The notes below the pieces were generated by a model. That model saw nothing but the letters and a program-made list of their open reading frames with translations. It made no database searches and had not been told where the DNA came from. A program made the translations under genes and the position numbers. A DNA stretch of 35,887 nucleotides from Helicobacter muridarum (GTDB lineage Bacteria; Campylobacterota; Campylobacteria; Campylobacterales; Helicobacteraceae): NCBI RefSeq assembly GCF_000765805.2, contig NZ_JRPD02000021.1:1-35887 (forward strand), given 5' to 3'. Positions 1 through 7,858 of the stretch are shown here, piece by piece (within the stretch, counting starts at the first letter, position 1; the number at the start of each line of letters is the position of its first letter).

Positions 1-50
1 TCGCCTAAAGTCCTAACATAACAAAAAAATCAAAGCTAAATAATATCAAG

Positions 51-275
51 CTATATTTGAAATAATACTACTATAACACCTAAAATATTATAGTTTCCAC
101 CTCTAATACTAATCATCGTAGCTTGTAATTTTAAGCGTTATAGTTGGGAACAATCTAACCTAGCCACAATAATTAATAAATCTAAAAAAAGAAGCAGTCC
201 CAAAGTATGGGCAAAAACCCTTTGTATCCATATATGCCTTGAAATATGCAAATTATATAAGCCCTTCTTAATTAT
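51..275 (-). pseudogene. Decayed remnant of an S24-family phage-type repressor (C-terminal part)
   Basis: No open frame survives. Read on the minus strand across frameshifts, short blocks match the better-preserved S24 pseudogene at 7120-7590 in the same order: LDLLIIVARLDCSQL here against VDLSIISAREDSMLP there, then SYDD, then SIRGGNYNILGVIVVLFQ here against DLEGREYEILGVVIGLFQ there, each ending in a stop. S24 (LexA/CI-like) proteins cleave themselves with a Ser-Lys dyad. Here the Ser-Met-x-Pro-Thr block is already lost. The N-terminal HTH half is absent, because the TonB receptor promoter begins where it should lie. This is a fossil and is not expected to make protein. The homology rests on hand alignment. 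Confidence 0.55.
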
Positions 276-307
276 AGAAATCTTTAGCACATATGATAAC
301 TATACTT

Positions 308-341
308 TTAGTATTACGATTTAAGCATTTAGTAATACTAA
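308..341. promoter_or_regulatory. 10-bp perfect inverted repeat upstream of the TonB receptor
   Basis: TTAGTATTAC at 308-317 and GTAATACTAA at 332-341 are perfect inverted copies separated by 14 nt, so the half-sites lie 24 bp (a little over two helical turns) apart. An AT-rich stretch that could serve as a -10 (TATACTATATAT, about 347-358) follows, then an SD (AAGGA, 375-379) and the TTG start at 386. The layout suits an operator for a dimeric regulator, or an mRNA hairpin. The binding protein is unknown. Confidence 0.45.
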
Positions 342-385
342 TTGCTATATACTATATATTTACATTTATAGTTAAAGGAAAAAAT

Positions 386-2662
386 TTGAAAAAAGAATAT
401 ATTAGTTTTATTGCATCATTACTATTGCTTACAAATCTTGGTTATTCCAAAGAAGAGAATGAAGCAATAAGACTCGAAGCAGCCACCATTACAGCGACTA
501 GGATTCCAACTACCATAGATGAAGCCCCGGGCAACCTTAGCGTAATAAGTCAAGAAGAAATCCACATTCGCCCCAATAGCAAAATTAGCGATACATTAAG
601 AGGCATTGAGGGCTTGCGTCAAAGCAAAAGCAGAGGATTAGACACATTTGACACTGTTACTATTCGAGGCATTCCAAATGGAGCTACCATCATGCTTGAT
701 GGAGTAATTCTAAATGATATGAATAATAATACCAAGATGATTACTTCTATGAATCCAAGCGATTTATTGCAAGTAGAGGTAATTCGGGGTCCATTTTCTA
801 ATCTCTATGGTAGTGGAGCAATTAGTGGTGCTATCAATTTTGTAACAGCTATGCCTGAGAAATTTGAAGTAAAAACAAATATAGCATATGGCAGTCCATT
901 CATGCTAAATACCGCTCCAGAGAATCTAGTACGTGGCTATATATCTATTGGAAATGTTTTTTTTGATTCCAAACTAAAGCTAAAAGCTAGCTATGGATTC
1001 TCAACATCTGATGGCTATGCAGCAGATACAGCCTTTGTAGAGTCAGGTGATACAATATTAAGTGGGAATACTGGAGCAATAGATAGCGTAAATCCTCAAG
1101 GCAAACCGATAAAAATTGTAGGCAACATGGGGAAACAAGCCTATCAAATCCATGACTTTAAATTAAGAGCAAATCTAGACATTACAGAGAATATTTCATT
1201 AGATTCTGGATTCTATTTCAATTTCTATGGATATAGGCATGATGATCCAAAAACATTTTTGCGCGATAGCAATGGCAGGGAAGTATGGGGGAATAATACA
1301 AATACAAACTCTAGTGGCACGCTAGGCACACATGGGACTAATCGCCCTTTGCCCATTGGATTTGGTAGAAATATTGGCAAGGAAAGATATGCCCAAAGTA
1401 TATTTTACATAGGATATACTCAATATTTTGATGAAATCATGCTTCAAGCTAAGTATTCTAGGATCGATGGTTGGAGAGACTTTAACAATCCAGATGGTGG
1501 CGCAAAAGCTAGCAGTCTAAATGGCTCAAGCATAACTAATGCTCCTAACACCACTATGCTAGGTGGGCAAGGTAGTAATACTAAAGATAGGTATCAAACA
1601 AACAATCTAGATATTTTTAGCATGATTCCAATCTTTGATTCTAAACATAAAGTGTTAGCAGGTGGGCAAATCAGACATCAGCAATTTGATAACGAAGTAA
1701 ATAATATATTTGATTGGACTAAATTTGATAGTGCTATTGAAAACTTTAAAAGTAGTCAAAATGCTAAGAGCATAAACTCTGGAATCTTTGTAGAATTAAG
1801 ATCGCAATGGCTAAACAATCTTAGCACAACACTAGGACTTAGATATGACTATTGGCTAGGATATGACTTTTTAACAAGTGGAAGACAAGCATCAGAGAAT
1901 TCAAAACACAAAATCTCACCAAAAGTTACCATAAACTACTTGCCTTTTTCACTCACTACAATTAAAGCATCTTTTGGTCAGGGCTTTAGAGCACCTACAT
2001 TAACAAATCTCTTCTCAAATCATGTAAGGACAGATGGCGTAGTAACTCTTGGCAACCCAAACCTCAAACCAGAGAGTGTAACTGCTTTTGACATTGGAGT
2101 GGAACAAAAGCTTAATATTGGACAATATCAAGGACTAATGAAAGCTTATTATTTCAATACCTACAGAAGTGATATAATATTCACAAATATAGTAAATAGC
2201 ACAGGAAGAATAGAGAATGGCGGACTAGCTCTAATAAATGGACTTGAGTTTTCATATAAACAAAGCTTGCCATTTTATTTTAGCCTCTTGCTAACTTACA
2301 CTTATACAAATTCCGAGCATTTAACTAATCCCGGAAATCCAAATCTAGTAGGCAAGAAATTAACAGGCATTCCAGAGCATTTAGGATTTATACAAATTGC
2401 CTATGATAATTCTAAATTTTTTGGTAGTTTTGGTTTGGAAATGATGAGTAAGCCATTTGCCAATGCTGATAATAGCGACACTATTAGCGGAGTATATGGC
2501 TCTACTGATGGATTTGTGCTAGGAGATCTGCTACTAGGATATAGATTCTTAAAGAATTACGAAGCAAGCTTGAATATAACCAACATATTCAATTACAAAT
2601 ATTTTTCCTTTTATAGGGCACCCGGTGCTGCATTCTATATTCAACTCGCAGCAAAATTCTAA
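386..2662 (+). CDS. TonB-dependent outer-membrane receptor
   Basis: This is a TonB-dependent receptor that should import a metal chelate (siderophore, haem or similar) across the outer membrane. The TTG start at 386 is preferred over the ATG at 293: AAGGA lies 6 nt upstream, and it yields a clean signal peptide (KKEYISFIASLLLLTNLGYS) of a 758-aa protein. The 31 residues from the ATG would instead be a hydrophobic stretch over an inverted repeat. After the signal come a TonB-box-like segment (LEAATITATR) and a plug domain with TIRGIPNGATIMLDG and EVIRGPFSNLYGSGAISGAINF. A large barrel follows and ends in Phe (QLAAKF), the usual barrel-assembly signal. FRAPTLTNLF and NPNLKPESV are typical late-barrel blocks. 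The substrate cannot be named. The fecD/fecE genes at 33.7-35.5 kb are possible partners but not linked. Confidence 0.9.
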   Translation: MKKEYISFIASLLLLTNLGYSKEENEAIRLEAATITATRIPTTIDEAPGNLSVISQEEIHIRPNSKISDTLRGIEGLRQSKSRGLDTFDTVTIRGIPNGATIMLDGVILNDMNNNTKMITSMNPSDLLQVEVIRGPFSNLYGSGAISGAINFVTAMPEKFEVKTNIAYGSPFMLNTAPENLVRGYISIGNVFFDSKLKLKASYGFSTSDGYAADTAFVESGDTILSGNTGAIDSVNPQGKPIKIVGNMGKQAYQIHDFKLRANLDITENISLDSGFYFNFYGYRHDDPKTFLRDSNGREVWGNNTNTNSSGTLGTHGTNRPLPIGFGRNIGKERYAQSIFYIGYTQYFDEIMLQAKYSRIDGWRDFNNPDGGAKASSLNGSSITNAPNTTMLGGQGSNTKDRYQTNNLDIFSMIPIFDSKHKVLAGGQIRHQQFDNEVNNIFDWTKFDSAIENFKSSQNAKSINSGIFVELRSQWLNNLSTTLGLRYDYWLGYDFLTSGRQASENSKHKISPKVTINYLPFSLTTIKASFGQGFRAPTLTNLFSNHVRTDGVVTLGNPNLKPESVTAFDIGVEQKLNIGQYQGLMKAYYFNTYRSDIIFTNIVNSTGRIENGGLALINGLEFSYKQSLPFYFSLLLTYTYTNSEHLTNPGNPNLVGKKLTGIPEHLGFIQIAYDNSKFFGSFGLEMMSKPFANADNSDTISGVYGSTDGFVLGDLLLGYRFLKNYEASLNITNIFNYKYFSFYRAPGAAFYIQLAAKF

Positions 2663-3083
2663 TTTCTAGCCTAATATTTATTATAGTCTTTATTAAGATA
2701 GAATAAAAGTTATAAAATTAATAACTAAGATTATAGATTTAATTTTGCCATATTTCAGGCTATAGGCAAAGAATCTTAAAAACAATCATAAAAACTAGAA
2801 TCTAAATTTCGATAATAAAACAATTGGATTATGTATAGACAAATCTTTGTAAAAAATTTAATCAATTTGAGGTATATAATAGTTTCACTCATACAATAGC
2901 AAGGTAGAAGCTCAAAATTGTAATAAGCTAGAAACATAAAACTTAAGTCATATGCTAGCAGATAAAAATTCAGAATAAATATTATTGGCGTAAAAGATTC
3001 TATTTAAACACAATGCAAACACTAGATAGAACAAATCAAATCAAAAATGATAAGCTCCATCAAATTTTAATAATATAAATCGC
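2663..3083. other. Intergenic, no gene seen
   Basis: This is about 420 bp of AT-rich sequence between the convergent TonB receptor and flaG. All frames are broken by stops. One isolated -10-like element (TATATAAT, about 2873-2880, + strand) could start a small RNA, but no terminator or conserved structure supports that. Confidence 0.5.
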
Positions 3084-3461
3084 TTAGACCCGCTCATCTA
3101 GGATATTGCCAATCATATCTCGCATCTTACGCACAAGCTCTATAGCCTCCTCTGAAGGAATCTCACGAATAACTTTCTCTCCATTTGAATCACGAACTGT
3201 TACCACTAACCCTTTTATCTCTTCATTATATGAAAAATCAATATTAGTATTTATTCTTTGCATATCTTCTTGTAATTGTTTTGACAATCGCAAAAGCTTA
3301 TCTTGCATACTAAATTCCACTCCCCCATCTCTTTGTGTGCTTTCTGGTTGTATTGTAGCTTGAGGAGAAATCCTTTTTGCCTCACGAGGTAAGCCCGCGT
3401 TACTTACCATAGACATAATGGCACCCTGCAATGATGATAATGAACTTCCTTGTGTTTCCAT
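3084..3461 (-). CDS. flaG: Flagellar protein FlaG
   Basis: FlaG family protein linked to flagellar filament assembly or length. The C-terminal half carries the family block: INTNIDFSYNEEIKGLVVTV, then GEKVIREIPSEEAIELVRKM and a short tail. The N-terminal 50 residues are variable and polar, as usual in this family. Two ATGs lie in tandem (3464 and 3461). AGGAGG sits 2 nt before the first and 5 nt before the second, so the second is favoured and gives 125 aa. A sigma28-like -10 box (GTCGATTG) lies about 45 nt upstream and resembles the one before flaA in this window. The gene stands alone, divergent from the SNF transporter. Confidence 0.9.
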   Translation of the reverse strand: METQGSSLSSLQGAIMSMVSNAGLPREAKRISPQATIQPESTQRDGGVEFSMQDKLLRLSKQLQEDMQRINTNIDFSYNEEIKGLVVTVRDSNGEKVIREIPSEEAIELVRKMRDMIGNILDERV

Positions 3462-3502
3462 CATAGCCTCCTAATATTGAATATGATATATTATTATATA
3501 AT

Positions 3503-3518
3503 ACAATCGACATTTTTT
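3503..3518 (-). promoter_or_regulatory. Putative sigma28 (FliA) -10 region of flaG
   Basis: Read on the minus strand, this is AAAAAATGTCGATTGT. The flaA upstream region has the closely similar AAAAAATGCCGATTTG at 35640-35654. Both resemble the Helicobacter FliA -10 (GCCGATAA). A matching TAAA-type -35 at standard spacing is not obvious, so only the -10 is called. Confidence 0.5.
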
Positions 3519-3581
3519 AAATTTTTTGCGAGGATAAGAAACAAATTAAGCTATCTTTTAGTAAGTTTTTATTAGTTTATA

Positions 3582-3587
3582 TATAAT
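3582..3587 (+). promoter_or_regulatory. Putative sigma70 -10 box of the SNF transporter
   Basis: TATAAT in a T-rich context, 36 nt before the ATG at 3623. Campylobacterota sigma70 promoters often lack a recognisable -35, and none is seen here. Confidence 0.5.
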
Positions 3588-3622
3588 CTATACTTTAGCA
3601 ACATCAATATGGGATAAAAATC

Positions 3623-4966
3623 ATGAATAACTTTTCCAAAATAGGATTTATCATGGCTACTTTGGGTAGCTCGATTGGTCTTGGGCACATTTGGAGATTC
3701 CCTACTATGGCTGGACAAAACGGTGGTTTTGCGTTCATCTTACTATATTTACTCATATGTATAGCTACTGGAATTAGCATGCTAATAGCCGAAATGCTAA
3801 TTGGCAATCGCACTAGAACGAATGCCCAAGATGCTTTTAACGCATTAGATGAAACTAAAAATAAAAATTGGCATTGGGTAGGACTAACTGTAATAGGTGG
3901 TCCTCTCATATTGACATTTTATTGCATTGTATTAGGCTGGGTTGTATACTATCTCTATAGTATTAGCTTTAATCTGCCAAGCAACATTGAAGATTCTAAA
4001 ACTTTATTCATCAGCTTAACTCAAAATATATCATCTCAGATTATAAGCTTTGGCATTGTAATGGCATTGACATCTTATTTTGTGGCTAAAGGAATAAAAA
4101 ATGGTATTGAGAAGCTTAATTTTATCCTCATGCCTCTATTATTTATTATTTTTATAGGACTGCTATTTTATAGTATGACTATGGGCGGATTTACAAAGAG
4201 CCTAGACTTTATGTTTACGCCTGATTTCTCTAAGATTAACCCAAAGGTTTTAATTAGTGCTATGGGACAAGTCTTTTTTTCTCTTTCTCTAGGGGTGGGC
4301 ATTGTTATTACTTATGCGGCTTTTACAGAACGAGAACAAAATCTATTTTCCTCTGCATTATGGGTATTAATACCGGGCATAATCATATCTATTATTGCTG
4401 GATTAATGATATTTACATTTGTCTTTGAATATGGCAGTGAGGACGATGTGGGTGCTGGAGCTGGATTAGTATTTATTACACTACCTGTTATGTTTCAGAA
4501 AATGGGAATAGCAGGTAGTATAGTATGCATGCTCTTTATGATAGGCTTGGGATTTGCAGGCATATCTAGCACTATCTCATTACTTGAACCCTGTGTAAAA
4601 TGGCTAGAAGATAAAACAAATAAGGGCAGAGTATTTTTATCTTGGATTGTTGGTATTGTAATCTTTATTATAGGTTCTGTTTTGATTCTATCTTTGAATA
4701 ATGGTTTCCCAGAGCTAACAATAGCAGGAAAAAGCCTATTTGATTGGTTTGATTGGATTAGCGCGAATGTAATCATGACCTTAGGAGGATTACTATCTAG
4801 CATCTTCGTAGGATATGCTATTAAGAAAAATCAACTAAAAGAATGGACGAAAGGCTACTTTAATAATAATATGTTTGAATTTTGGTTTTTCTCAATCAGG
4901 ATTTTAGCTCCACTCATGGTAATAGCAATATTTATCTATAATATCTATGATTTAATAGTAGCATAA
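3623..4966 (+). CDS. Sodium-dependent transporter, SNF (NSS) family
   Basis: Inner-membrane Na+-coupled symporter of the neurotransmitter:sodium symporter (LeuT-fold) family, probably for an amino acid. The signature at the N-terminus is GSSIGLGHIWRFPTMAGQNG, matching the TM1 Na+/substrate-binding region (typically GLGNxWRFPY). About 11-12 hydrophobic helices follow in 447 aa, the usual size of bacterial family members. The unwound TM6 region corresponds to FFSLSLGVGIVITYAAF. H. pylori carries a tandem pair of such genes (HP0497/HP0498); only one copy is present here. The SD is weak (GGGAT about 9 nt before the ATG). mqnX follows after 131 bp on the same strand and may be co-transcribed. Substrate unknown. 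Confidence 0.9.
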   Translation: MNNFSKIGFIMATLGSSIGLGHIWRFPTMAGQNGGFAFILLYLLICIATGISMLIAEMLIGNRTRTNAQDAFNALDETKNKNWHWVGLTVIGGPLILTFYCIVLGWVVYYLYSISFNLPSNIEDSKTLFISLTQNISSQIISFGIVMALTSYFVAKGIKNGIEKLNFILMPLLFIIFIGLLFYSMTMGGFTKSLDFMFTPDFSKINPKVLISAMGQVFFSLSLGVGIVITYAAFTEREQNLFSSALWVLIPGIIISIIAGLMIFTFVFEYGSEDDVGAGAGLVFITLPVMFQKMGIAGSIVCMLFMIGLGFAGISSTISLLEPCVKWLEDKTNKGRVFLSWIVGIVIFIIGSVLILSLNNGFPELTIAGKSLFDWFDWISANVIMTLGGLLSSIFVGYAIKKNQLKEWTKGYFNNNMFEFWFFSIRILAPLMVIAIFIYNIYDLIVA

Positions 4967-5097
4967 TTTGTCAAGTTGGATAATAACTATATCAGGCAAT
5001 TTTAGATTTCTTTGTTAAGAGAATTGCATAACAGAGATTGATTTAGTGTAGAATCTATGTGAAATTCCATTAATGCAATTCCGATAAAGGAGAATAT

Positions 5098-6369
5098 ATG
5101 AAGTTGCTAGGGGCTAGTTTCATTATTACATGCAATGATGATATAGGGATTTTGCGTAATGGCGGAGTGCTAATTGATAATGGCAAGATTCTAGCAGTAG
5201 GAGACTTTAATGAGTTAAAACAGCAATGCAGGCAATGCGACTTTCTTTTTTACAAGAATCATATCATACTACCAGCCCTAATTAACTCTCATATTCACTT
5301 TGAATTTAGTAAAAATATCTCAAGTTTTATGTATGGCAGGTTTGACTTATGGCTTAATAGCGTCATGCAAAACCGTGGAGCAATTCTAAAGGATAATCTA
5401 AAAGCCATACAAAAAGCAATTATGGAGCAGAAGAAAAGCGGAGTAGGCACTGTATGTGCTATTAGTAGCTACGACTTGGATTTAGATTGCTTACTTAACT
5501 CTAATTTGCGTGTGATATTTTGCCACGAAGTAATAGGAGCAGATGAAAAAGATTTTGAGAATCAAGTCATTAACATATCTAATAGGCTCGAGCACTCAAT
5601 GGCACTAAAGACTAATTTATTTCAAAGTGCCTTAGCTCTGCATGCACCATACTCTGTGCATACTAAACTTGCCCAATATATTATAGAATTGGCTTCCAAA
5701 TATAAACTTTTAATATCTACACATTTTTTAGAATCAAAGCATGAATTAGAATGGCTTCAATCAAAAAGCGGATATTTCAAAGAATTTTATGACAAATATC
5801 TAAAGCTAGAAGATGTTCAATCTTTTAACCAAGACGAATTTATAGATTTATTCCATGATGTGCAGGCAATCTTTACTCATTGCCTTTATGCGGATTCTAG
5901 TGTTAAGGAAGAGATATTAAAACGAGGTAGCATTATATCCTGCCCTAGATCTAATCTACTGCTTAATGGTAAAATGGGAGATAATAATATTATTGCTACA
6001 GATGGCAAAAGTTCAAATAACGATGTAGATCTCTTACAAGAAATGCGTTATGTCCTATTTGCTACACTATCGGCTAAAGAAACAGAGCAAGATGAATCAA
6101 AAAGTAGCACAGAAGCTAGGGATATAGAATCTATATCTAAGCATATACTATATGCTGTAACTTGCAATCCTGCTAAAGCATTAGGGCTTAATAATGGAGT
6201 ATTGCAAGAGGGCAAAGATGCTGATATAGCAATATTTGAGATTGAATGCGAGCATTTAGAGCAGGTCATTACTTCTTTTGTGCTAAATGCTAAAGGTGCT
6301 ATATCATTATTAGTCAATGGAGTAGATATTATTTCCTATGGAAACAATGAAAACAACACCATTCATTAA
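5098..6369 (+). CDS. mqnX: Aminofutalosine deaminase (amidohydrolase family), futalosine menaquinone pathway
   Basis: Metal-dependent amidohydrolase of the chlorohydrolase/deaminase class. By resemblance to the H. pylori HP0267 type, it should deaminate 6-amino-6-deoxyfutalosine to futalosine in menaquinone synthesis. Visible active-site features are HIH at about residues 65-67 (metal), LHAPYSVH with His182, STHFLESKHE with His209, and ATDGKSSNND with the catalytic or metal Asp302. The sub-family traits INSHIHFEF and SGVGTVCAIS fit the Helicobacter enzymes. The C-terminus returns to the small beta-sandwich (EGKDADIAIFEIE). 423 aa is normal. AAGGAG precedes the ATG at good spacing. The general amidohydrolase call is firm; the exact substrate rests on lineage and motif similarity, and a related deaminase such as SsnA/MtaD is the alternative. 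Confidence 0.8.
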   Translation: MKLLGASFIITCNDDIGILRNGGVLIDNGKILAVGDFNELKQQCRQCDFLFYKNHIILPALINSHIHFEFSKNISSFMYGRFDLWLNSVMQNRGAILKDNLKAIQKAIMEQKKSGVGTVCAISSYDLDLDCLLNSNLRVIFCHEVIGADEKDFENQVINISNRLEHSMALKTNLFQSALALHAPYSVHTKLAQYIIELASKYKLLISTHFLESKHELEWLQSKSGYFKEFYDKYLKLEDVQSFNQDEFIDLFHDVQAIFTHCLYADSSVKEEILKRGSIISCPRSNLLLNGKMGDNNIIATDGKSSNNDVDLLQEMRYVLFATLSAKETEQDESKSSTEARDIESISKHILYAVTCNPAKALGLNNGVLQEGKDADIAIFEIECEHLEQVITSFVLNAKGAISLLVNGVDIISYGNNENNTIH

Positions 6370-6507
6370 GAATAAACAGTAAATTTGTTTAATTTAACCA
6401 ATCACGCATAAAAAACTTGAATTGGCTACAACAATATAAATATATAAAAATTACTAGTCTAAATAATATTGATATTGCATGCCATATTAGGATTAATAAA
6501 CAACAAG

Positions 6508-6607
6508 GGTGGGGAGATCCCAACCTCAAAATTTAAAGGAAGATAATGTGAAAGAATGTTCTTAGCTTAACCCAAAACTATCAAAGGATAAAATCCTTGT
6601 TAAGAAC
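6508..6607 (+). promoter_or_regulatory. Attenuator-like cluster: GC-rich hairpin, 5-codon ORF and competing stems
   Basis: A GC-rich hairpin (GGT-G-GGG, loop AGAT, CCC-A-ACC; 6508-6525) is followed by an SD (AAGGA, 6536-6540) and a 5-codon ORF from GTG at 6548 (Val/Met-Lys-Glu-Cys-Ser-stop). Its end lies inside the arm GTTCTTA (6558-6564), which can pair with TAAGAAC (6601-6607). That same right arm (GTTAAG, 6599-6604) can pair instead with CTTAAC (6566-6571), so the two stems exclude each other. AAGGAT/ATCCTT (6584-6598) forms an inner hairpin. The logic resembles a leader-peptide attenuator, but no gene follows on this strand. Confidence 0.3.
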
Positions 6608-6857
6608 AAGTAATCAATTTTATATCAAAATTGATATATGAAATTATAACTATATAAAGCTTAAATAAAAATTAAAAATAATAATAATTTCTAATAAAAT
6701 AAAAAATATTTTTAGAAATCTAGCACAAGACAAATCAAGGCAACAACTTGTAAAGTGTTGTTTAAAATCAAAGTGATGAATATATGAAGAAATAGCGTGT
6801 GGGTGGGAGTTGTTGGGTGTTTTTGTGAAATCAAAGTGTGCATTATTTTTTGAATTT

Positions 6858-6921
6858 GTAAAAAGGTTTTTATACATTGTAAAAAGAATCCTATACATTC
6901 CTTTACAAAATACTATACATG
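6858..6921. repeat. Three iteron-like direct repeats of about 21 bp
   Basis: Units at 6858-6878 and 6879-6899 are exactly tandem and share GTAAAAAG, then 5 variable bases, then TATACATT. A third, weaker unit at 6901-6921 ends in TATACATG after TTTACAAAA. The TATACAT cores start at 6871, 6892 and 6914, which is 21 and 22 bp apart or two helical turns each. This is the geometry of replication iterons or of a multi-site operator. No rep gene is seen. Confidence 0.55.
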
Positions 6922-7119
6922 TATATAAAATATGCTTGAAATCACGATTTTAATGGCATTTAAACACCTTTAAACAAAAATTTTTAAATGTTTAAATAGT
7001 AAAAACTAATAAGGCTATATTTGAAGTGAATAACTGATATTTATGAGGTATTAGATTATTATGTTTATTGACTTAGGAATCTACTAATGGACATTAAGAG
7101 ACAAATATAATAAATAATA

Positions 7120-7590
7120 TTAAGTAATCTTTTGGAATAGCCCTATTACAACACCTAATATTTCATACTCTCTTCCCTCTAAATCTATATCATCATAGCT
7201 TTTATTATCGCTTATAAGCTTGTATTTGGTAATTTCTGCAATCGTTTAACATATAGCTAATCATCTATACGAGTAACGCATATTTGCTCTTCTCTTGGCA
7301 TGCCTTTTCTAAAGAAACTTTACTTTACTAAAGAAGCTTCGCTTTGCGCTAAAAGCTTGCAATGAGGCGGTATTGTGGGTAGCATAGAATCTTCTCTAGC
7401 ACTAATAATTGATAAATCTACAAAGTAAGTAAGCCTGAAATATGCATGCAAAGAAGCCTTATCTACTTCTATATGATGTGTTATATGCTCATCATTAACA
7501 AGCCCTGATCCTGCACTTGCATAGACATCATAAACTGGGATTTTATAAAGTCGCTTGACATTTGATTGGTGAATACTAAGAAATTATTGA
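7120..7590 (-). pseudogene. S24-family (LexA/CI-like) phage repressor, C-terminal part, inactivated
   Basis: On the minus strand below the HTH gene, one shifted frame reads VKRLYKIPVYDVYASAGSG, the start of an S24 peptidase domain. It continues through VDLSIISAREDSMLPTIPP, which retains the catalytic-Ser block (normally GDSMEPTI). An in-frame TAA follows near the end of the ASLVK block. The frame continues as MPREEQICVTRIDD, hits a TAG, continues as LYVKRLQKLP, then shifts to KYKLISDNKSYDDIDLEGRE and ends at EILGVVIGLFQKIT. So there are at least two frameshifts (one near the HTH stop) and two nonsense codons. The full ancestor would have been HTH plus S24, a RecA-responsive lysogeny repressor. 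The self-cleavage half cannot be made intact. Confidence 0.8.
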
Positions 7591-7791
7591 CTAATCATTT
7601 TCCCCTTTGCCTACTAAAAACATCATTGATACATTATACTTTTTTGATAGATTTTGCAAGAAATCATAGCTAGGAGAAGTAACTCCGTATTCGTAGTTTT
7701 GAATAGTCCTAAAAGATACACCAAGACTATCCACAAAAGCTTTTTGAGAGAGCCCGCTTTTTCCATTATACCAGCGATTCATTGGAATCAT
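7591..7791 (-). CDS. XRE-family HTH DNA-binding protein (surviving N-terminal half of a phage-type repressor)
   Basis: This 66-aa helix-turn-helix protein has LSQKAFVDSLGVSFRTIQNY, the XRE/CI recognition helices, followed by EYGVTSPSYDFLQNLSKKYN and ending GKGEND, where full-length S24 repressors pass into the linker. A stop and frameshift then separate it from the S24 remains. The SD (GAAAGG) lies 5 nt before the ATG, and a perfect inverted repeat sits 21 nt upstream, so the gene may still be expressed and bind its own operator. It would lack the C-terminal dimerisation and self-cleavage domain, hence no SOS induction. It could be an active short repressor or just the open end of a pseudogene. 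Confidence 0.65.
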   Translation of the reverse strand: MIPMNRWYNGKSGLSQKAFVDSLGVSFRTIQNYEYGVTSPSYDFLQNLSKKYNVSMMFLVGKGEND

Positions 7792-7811
7792 AAAAACCTT
7801 TCAAAAATGCA

Positions 7812-7833
7812 CAATATAATGTATATTATATTG
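7812..7833. promoter_or_regulatory. Operator: 9-bp perfect inverted repeat upstream of the HTH gene
   Basis: CAATATAAT (7812-7820) and ATTATATTG (7825-7833) flank GTAT: a 22-bp site with perfect arms, 21 nt before the HTH start. It overlaps a minus-strand TATAAT (7825-7830) and the -35 of the plus-strand promoter. One dimer bound here would cover both divergent promoters, as in CI/Cro control regions. Confidence 0.65.
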
Positions 7834-7858
7834 ACAACGCATAAAAAATATGTATAAT
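7831..7858 (+). promoter_or_regulatory. Near-consensus sigma70 promoter pointing right, with no gene behind it
   Basis: TTGACA (7831-7836), a 16-bp spacer and TATAAT (7853-7858), with TG directly before the -10. Both hexamers are perfect, which is rare in this lineage. The operator overlaps the -35. The next 200 bp contain no credible plus-strand gene, so this looks like the lytic (cro-side) promoter of a lost element. Confidence 0.6.

Larger units (their letters stand above)
6370..7119. other. Gene-poor AT-rich accessory scar
   Basis: This is 750 bp between mqnX and the S24 pseudogene with no credible gene. It holds a short leader-type ORF with hairpins (6508-6635), a G-rich patch with three GGG runs (about 6800-6816), a repeated AAATCAAAGTG (6765-6775 and 6828-6838), and the iteron-like repeats at 6858-6921. 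The composition and the phage-type remnants next door suggest the residue of a mobile element. No integrase, attachment site or tRNA is visible. Confidence 0.5.

Noticed and set aside
293-385. ATG at 293 as the start of the TonB receptor
   Set aside because: No SD at that ATG, the added residues overlie a perfect inverted repeat, and the TTG at 386 has SD and signal peptide.
6796-6821. G-quadruplex in the GTGGGTGGGAG...TTGGGTG patch
   Set aside because: Only three GGG runs are present; a canonical quadruplex needs four.
6650-6898. 82-aa minus-strand open frame in the AT-rich scar
   Set aside because: Its N-terminus is just the iteron-like repeats translated, its composition is extreme (Phe/Ile/His/Asn), and there is no SD or family resemblance.
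6858-6921. CRISPR array
   Set aside because: The units are contiguous with no unique spacers, and no cas genes are present.
7654-7857. 67-aa plus-strand frame opposite the HTH gene
   Set aside because: It is antisense to a gene with a recognisable HTH and SD, and it runs through the operator; no independent support.
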